15,943 bases of DNA from the NCBI GenBank assembly GCA_030634615.1, contig DAOWAL010000012.1, forward strand, positions 1 to 15,943, given 5' to 3'. Shown here one piece after another: positions 13,262-15,943 of this stretch. Each line of letters opens with the position of its first letter. Within the stretch, counting starts at the first letter, position 1. A model generated the notes under the pieces. The model did not search any database and was not told the DNA's origin. It was given only the letters and a program-made list of their open reading frames with translations. This stretch comes from Candidatus Aenigmatarchaeota archaeon. GTDB lineage: Archaea; Aenigmatarchaeota; Aenigmatarchaeia; QMZP01; QMZT01. Both the position numbers and the translations under genes were made by a program.

Positions 13262-15943
13262 TATATTTATACTCTCATTTTCGTTATGGTTTAGCTTGGG
13301 AATTTACAATAATGATCCCTTTCTAGCTAACGGTAATTCAGTTACACGAAATACTGTGAGTATTGATACTGATATCACAGGTTATGCTACTGCCGGTAAT
13401 AGTGTACCGATTGGAAATCTTGATGGTGCTACATGTACATATGCGGGTGGTTGGGCCAAGGATCCTGACACAACGAATGCCATAAGCGTACACATGTATT
13501 TCGATAACCAAGGAGCTTTTGGAACAACTGCCAACAAAAACAGGACAGATGTCGGGCTTCACGCGTTCCATTATGTATACTCAAAAGATGTACTCAAGAT
13601 AATATGTGACGGCGGATCTCACAACGTATATGCTTATGGAATAGATGACAAGGGAGAGGTCGGGATGAATACCAAACTCATAGGTTCTCCTAAAACAGTA
13701 AGTTCTTGCGGGTATTACAAGGAGGAAGGAACCAAATACAAATGTTGTAGTTCCAATAATCACATCCTTGATTCATACGGTAATTGTATTAATTCTGTTG
13801 ACCTTTGTGAAGAAGATAGGACAAAAGGCGGGGTGTGCGATATTGAATGCGGTGCTTCCATTTGCCACGGGAACAAGCCTGGTGACAGCATACCTTATTG
13901 TACCATGGGGGGAAAGTACTACATACTTGACAGGTGTGATAGCCGTTGTATGCCTGTTGACCGTGTTACTCCTATATGCGAATCAGGTTATCAATGCTCT
14001 GCTGATGATCAATGTGATGGCAAAACTCCGGGGACGGGCTCGTGTACGAGCGAATGCAAGTACATTCCTTCAACGATTAACTATTACAGGAAAGGAATAA
14101 TTTATGAGGAAGGTGGAAACACCCAGATAAATAATCAAAATGACAAATCTAACTGTCCTACTGATAAATACTGTGTCCACAGCGAAAGATGTTACGGGAT
14201 AGGGACACTCAGAGACGTTGACGGCGACGGTGACAAAGAATATTGCGGATCATACCAGAGATGGTTTGAAGTTGATTCTTACGGTAAAACGGCAAGCGAT
14301 TACCCCGCATCAAGACTTTCAGTTCTATGTGATAAATTGATTGGACCTGATAGGTGGAATATTGGAGGAGATGCTGTTTCAGCCAAGGATGATGTGACAG
14401 GATGGGACCATTGCTGCGGAGATGATGAAGGTGAATATTTCATAACCCACCAGGGCAAGACAGCTTGCTGTGATTTCCAAACCGATATACTCGATTCAAG
14501 CGGAAAATGCATTGTCCCTCCACCAGAACTTCCGCCTGTGGAACCTGTAACAGATACAGTTCCAATTGGTTATCTCGACGATGCCAGTTGCTCGCGTGCG
14601 GCAGGATGGGCTTATGACCCTGACACAACGAATGCCATAAGCGTTCATATCTATTTTGATCCCGGTAGCAACCAGATGGTAAAAGGGACTACTGCAAACA
14701 AATATAGGTCAGACCTAAATAATGCAGGAATAGGTAACGGATATCATGCTTTCAATTACAACTACGGCAAGGATGTACTGGAGAAAATATGCGACGGAAA
14801 ATCCCATGTAGTTCGGGCGTATGCAATAAACTACCCGACCGATCCTACAAAGAACAAAGAGCTAAACAAATCCTCAAAGACAATAAACTGCGGTTTCTTC
14901 AGGGAAAACGGCGATGAGTATGCGTGTTGCCCTGAGAGCAGCCAGGTTCTTGACGAAGGCGGTAGATGTATAGAAGAAGCGGTCGAGGGATGTAGGGATT
15001 TTGACGAAGGGCAAAATTACGAAACAAAGAGCTATGTTACATATAACGGAGCAGCGTACAATGACAGATGCGTTCTCGGTATACTCAAAGAATTTTACTG
15101 CCAAAATGATGTCATGAGATATCAAATGTATGACTGCAATGATATTAATAAGATATGTGATGACGGAAGATGCATAATCAATAAGACCAACATGACAGGA
15201 ATAAATGAAACCAATAGAACAGATTCAATACTAAGCGGTGGCGGAACTGGTGGAGAAGATAAAGAATGCCCATTAGGAAAAATATGTTGCGTACCGGAAG
15301 ATGGTGCAGATACTGGTGCTTGCGGTGACGAAGAAAAACTAAAAGAAGACTGCAATGGGAGAAGAACAGAATCAGAATGCTTAGAAGGGGATCAGGATTG
15401 CTGTGGATGGGTAGGTATTGGCGGTGAAGAGAGCGAATATGATAAGTGTCAAAAAATTCCAAATGCATACTGGTCGGAAATTCGGGAGAAATGTTTTTGT
15501 GAAAATGGATACGTATGGAATGATGATAATACAGTCTGTGTAAAAGATGACACAAGTGGTCCATGTTCTGGGTCGCCTTCTATAAAAGAGTCTTGTCTAA
15601 GTGAAGGAGGTACGTTAGTAGAATTTGGAGGGGCGTGCAAATGCGATTGCCCAGGTGACGAAAAAGCATATGATGAGAATACAAAGAAATGTAAAAATGT
15701 TGAGTGTGACGCTGACGGTAAAGCACCTGGTGATGAATGCGATTATAAATGGGTTCCTGGACAGGGATATGAGAAAGGGATATGGGGACTGAAAGAAAGT
15801 CTCAAATATGAATGGTACGGCTATGTCGGTAATCCTTGTGAATGTAAAGAAAAGAGCGGAGGAGAAGCACTTCCGTGTTTCCTATCAGGCACGAAGATTT
15901 CAACCCCTTACGGATTCGAGAACATAGAAGACATCAAAGTCGG
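13236..15943 (+). CDS. Second giant cysteine-rich Hint surface protein, 3' end outside the window
   Basis: The frame is open from the TTG at 13236 (or ATT at 13203) to the last base with no stop: 902 complete codons plus two bases. It is a tandem paralogue of the gene at 9450. Order from the TTG: N-terminal membrane segment (LNHFLAIIFILSFSLWF); GWAxDPD module 58-156; disulfide-rich module with DVDGDGDKE (327-335) and GPDRWNIGGD (370 on); second GWAxDPD module 443-551; a cysteine-rich stretch unrelated to that of the first protein, opening CRDFDEGQNYETKS; and the start of a Hint domain at Cys881 (CFLSGTKISTPYGFENIEDI). Four N-x-T sequons sit together at 15180-15221. The rest of the Hint domain and the tail lie beyond the window, so completeness is unknown. 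Confidence 0.93.
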   Translation, partial: MTLNHFLAIIFILSFSLWFSLGIYNNDPFLANGNSVTRNTVSIDTDITGYATAGNSVPIGNLDGATCTYAGGWAKDPDTTNAISVHMYFDNQGAFGTTANKNRTDVGLHAFHYVYSKDVLKIICDGGSHNVYAYGIDDKGEVGMNTKLIGSPKTVSSCGYYKEEGTKYKCCSSNNHILDSYGNCINSVDLCEEDRTKGGVCDIECGASICHGNKPGDSIPYCTMGGKYYILDRCDSRCMPVDRVTPICESGYQCSADDQCDGKTPGTGSCTSECKYIPSTINYYRKGIIYEEGGNTQINNQNDKSNCPTDKYCVHSERCYGIGTLRDVDGDGDKEYCGSYQRWFEVDSYGKTASDYPASRLSVLCDKLIGPDRWNIGGDAVSAKDDVTGWDHCCGDDEGEYFITHQGKTACCDFQTDILDSSGKCIVPPPELPPVEPVTDTVPIGYLDDASCSRAAGWAYDPDTTNAISVHIYFDPGSNQMVKGTTANKYRSDLNNAGIGNGYHAFNYNYGKDVLEKICDGKSHVVRAYAINYPTDPTKNKELNKSSKTINCGFFRENGDEYACCPESSQVLDEGGRCIEEAVEGCRDFDEGQNYETKSYVTYNGAAYNDRCVLGILKEFYCQNDVMRYQMYDCNDINKICDDGRCIINKTNMTGINETNRTDSILSGGGTGGEDKECPLGKICCVPEDGADTGACGDEEKLKEDCNGRRTESECLEGDQDCCGWVGIGGEESEYDKCQKIPNAYWSEIREKCFCENGYVWNDDNTVCVKDDTSGPCSGSPSIKESCLSEGGTLVEFGGACKCDCPGDEKAYDENTKKCKNVECDADGKAPGDECDYKWVPGQGYEKGIWGLKESLKYEWYGYVGNPCECKEKSGGEALPCFLSGTKISTPYGFENIEDIKV
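13407..13703 (+). repeat. GWAxDPD-type module, copy 3 of 4
   Basis: About 99 residues: PIGNLDGATC, GWAKDPDTTNAISVHMYFD, NRTDVGLHAFHYVYSKDVL, CDGGSHNVYAYGIDD, GSPKTVS. It is closest to copy 1 in length and in lacking the GIGNGYH insertion. Confidence 0.75.
13464..13489 (+). repeat. 26-base exact direct repeat with 14619-14644
   Basis: The bases coding PDTTNAISV-type residues are identical in modules 3 and 4 of the second giant gene at an offset of 1155, within otherwise diverged modules. Confidence 0.8.
13707..14510 (+). other. Disulfide-rich module with calcium-loop motif, copy 2
   Basis: Counterpart of 9864-10670 in the second giant protein, with the acidic loop DVDGDGDKE at 14214-14240 and the near-identical DNA block at 14343-14407. 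Cysteine spacing is conserved in most of the landmarks. Confidence 0.65.
14562..14888 (+). repeat. GWAxDPD-type module, copy 4 of 4
   Basis: About 109 residues: PIGYLDDASC, GWAYDPDTTNAISVHIYFDPG, KYRSDLNNAGIGNGYHAF, CDGKSHVVRAYAIN, closing SSKTIN. It shares the GIGNGYH insertion with copy 2 but the PDTTNAISVH wording with copy 3. Confidence 0.75.
15876..15943 (+). other. Start of the second Hint domain, cut by the window edge
   Basis: CFLSGTKISTPYGFENIEDIKV mirrors the first 22 residues of the complete Hint domain at 12180 with seven differences. DNA similarity is also high here. Blocks B, F and G would lie to the right. Confidence 0.8.

Noticed and set aside
15178..15564. 128-residue open frame on the minus strand (His/Leu/Ser-rich) and similar antisense frames across 9498-15640
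   Set aside because: They are mirror images of the cysteine- and aspartate-rich giant proteins; the odd composition follows from the complementary codons.

Overview
The window reads as archaeal DNA, most likely from a DPANN-type archaeon. Genes that start a transcription unit carry a TATA-like box about 24-27 bases before the start codon and no Shine-Dalgarno site, which is the leaderless archaeal pattern. Other archaeal signs are a TrmB-family regulator, an archaeal/eukaryotic-type tRNA methylthiotransferase (MtaB/CDKAL1 class), and a cluster of short proteins with class III (prepilin-type) N-termini. The phylum cannot be fixed from this window. No tRNA, rRNA, CRISPR array or insertion sequence was seen.

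Layout, left to right: (1) 1-1560, the 3' part of a long coiled-coil protein built from 90-residue internal repeats and cut by the left edge. (2) 1563-2297, a TrmB-family regulator on the minus strand, divergent from a 98-residue secreted or lipoprotein-like protein (2385-2681). (3) Housekeeping genes: glmS (2755-4512), a four-helix membrane protein (4544-4969), and the convergent, slightly overlapping methylthiotransferase gene (4953-6200). (4) A five-gene minus-strand operon (9351 down to 6242) of single-pass, pilin-like or N-terminally anchored proteins, three with class III-type signals. (5) From a 65-100 base divergent control region, a tandem pair of very large cysteine-rich surface proteins on the plus strand: 9450-13112 is complete (1220 residues from TTG), and the second runs from about 13236 off the right edge with no stop codon.

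The two giant proteins are the most striking part. Each has an N-terminal membrane segment, two copies of a ~100-residue GWAxDPD-type module, a disulfide-rich module with a calcium-loop motif (DVDGDGDxE), a long cysteine-rich stretch that is unrelated between the two, and then a Hint (Hedgehog/intein) domain. In the first protein the Hint domain is complete, runs from Cys911 to Asn1037, has no homing endonuclease, and is followed by Lys rather than Cys/Ser/Thr. Its catalytic Cys is its only cysteine in a protein with about 113. The arrangement is constant-variable-constant, and near-identical DNA blocks indicate recent exchange between the copies.

My inference is that the operon and the giant pair form one envelope or appendage system: pilin-like subunits made divergently from self-processing surface proteins. 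Both giant genes also share a strong Shine-Dalgarno site followed at the right spacing by an in-frame ATT, so their true start may be a non-AUG codon 33 bases upstream of the first conventional one.
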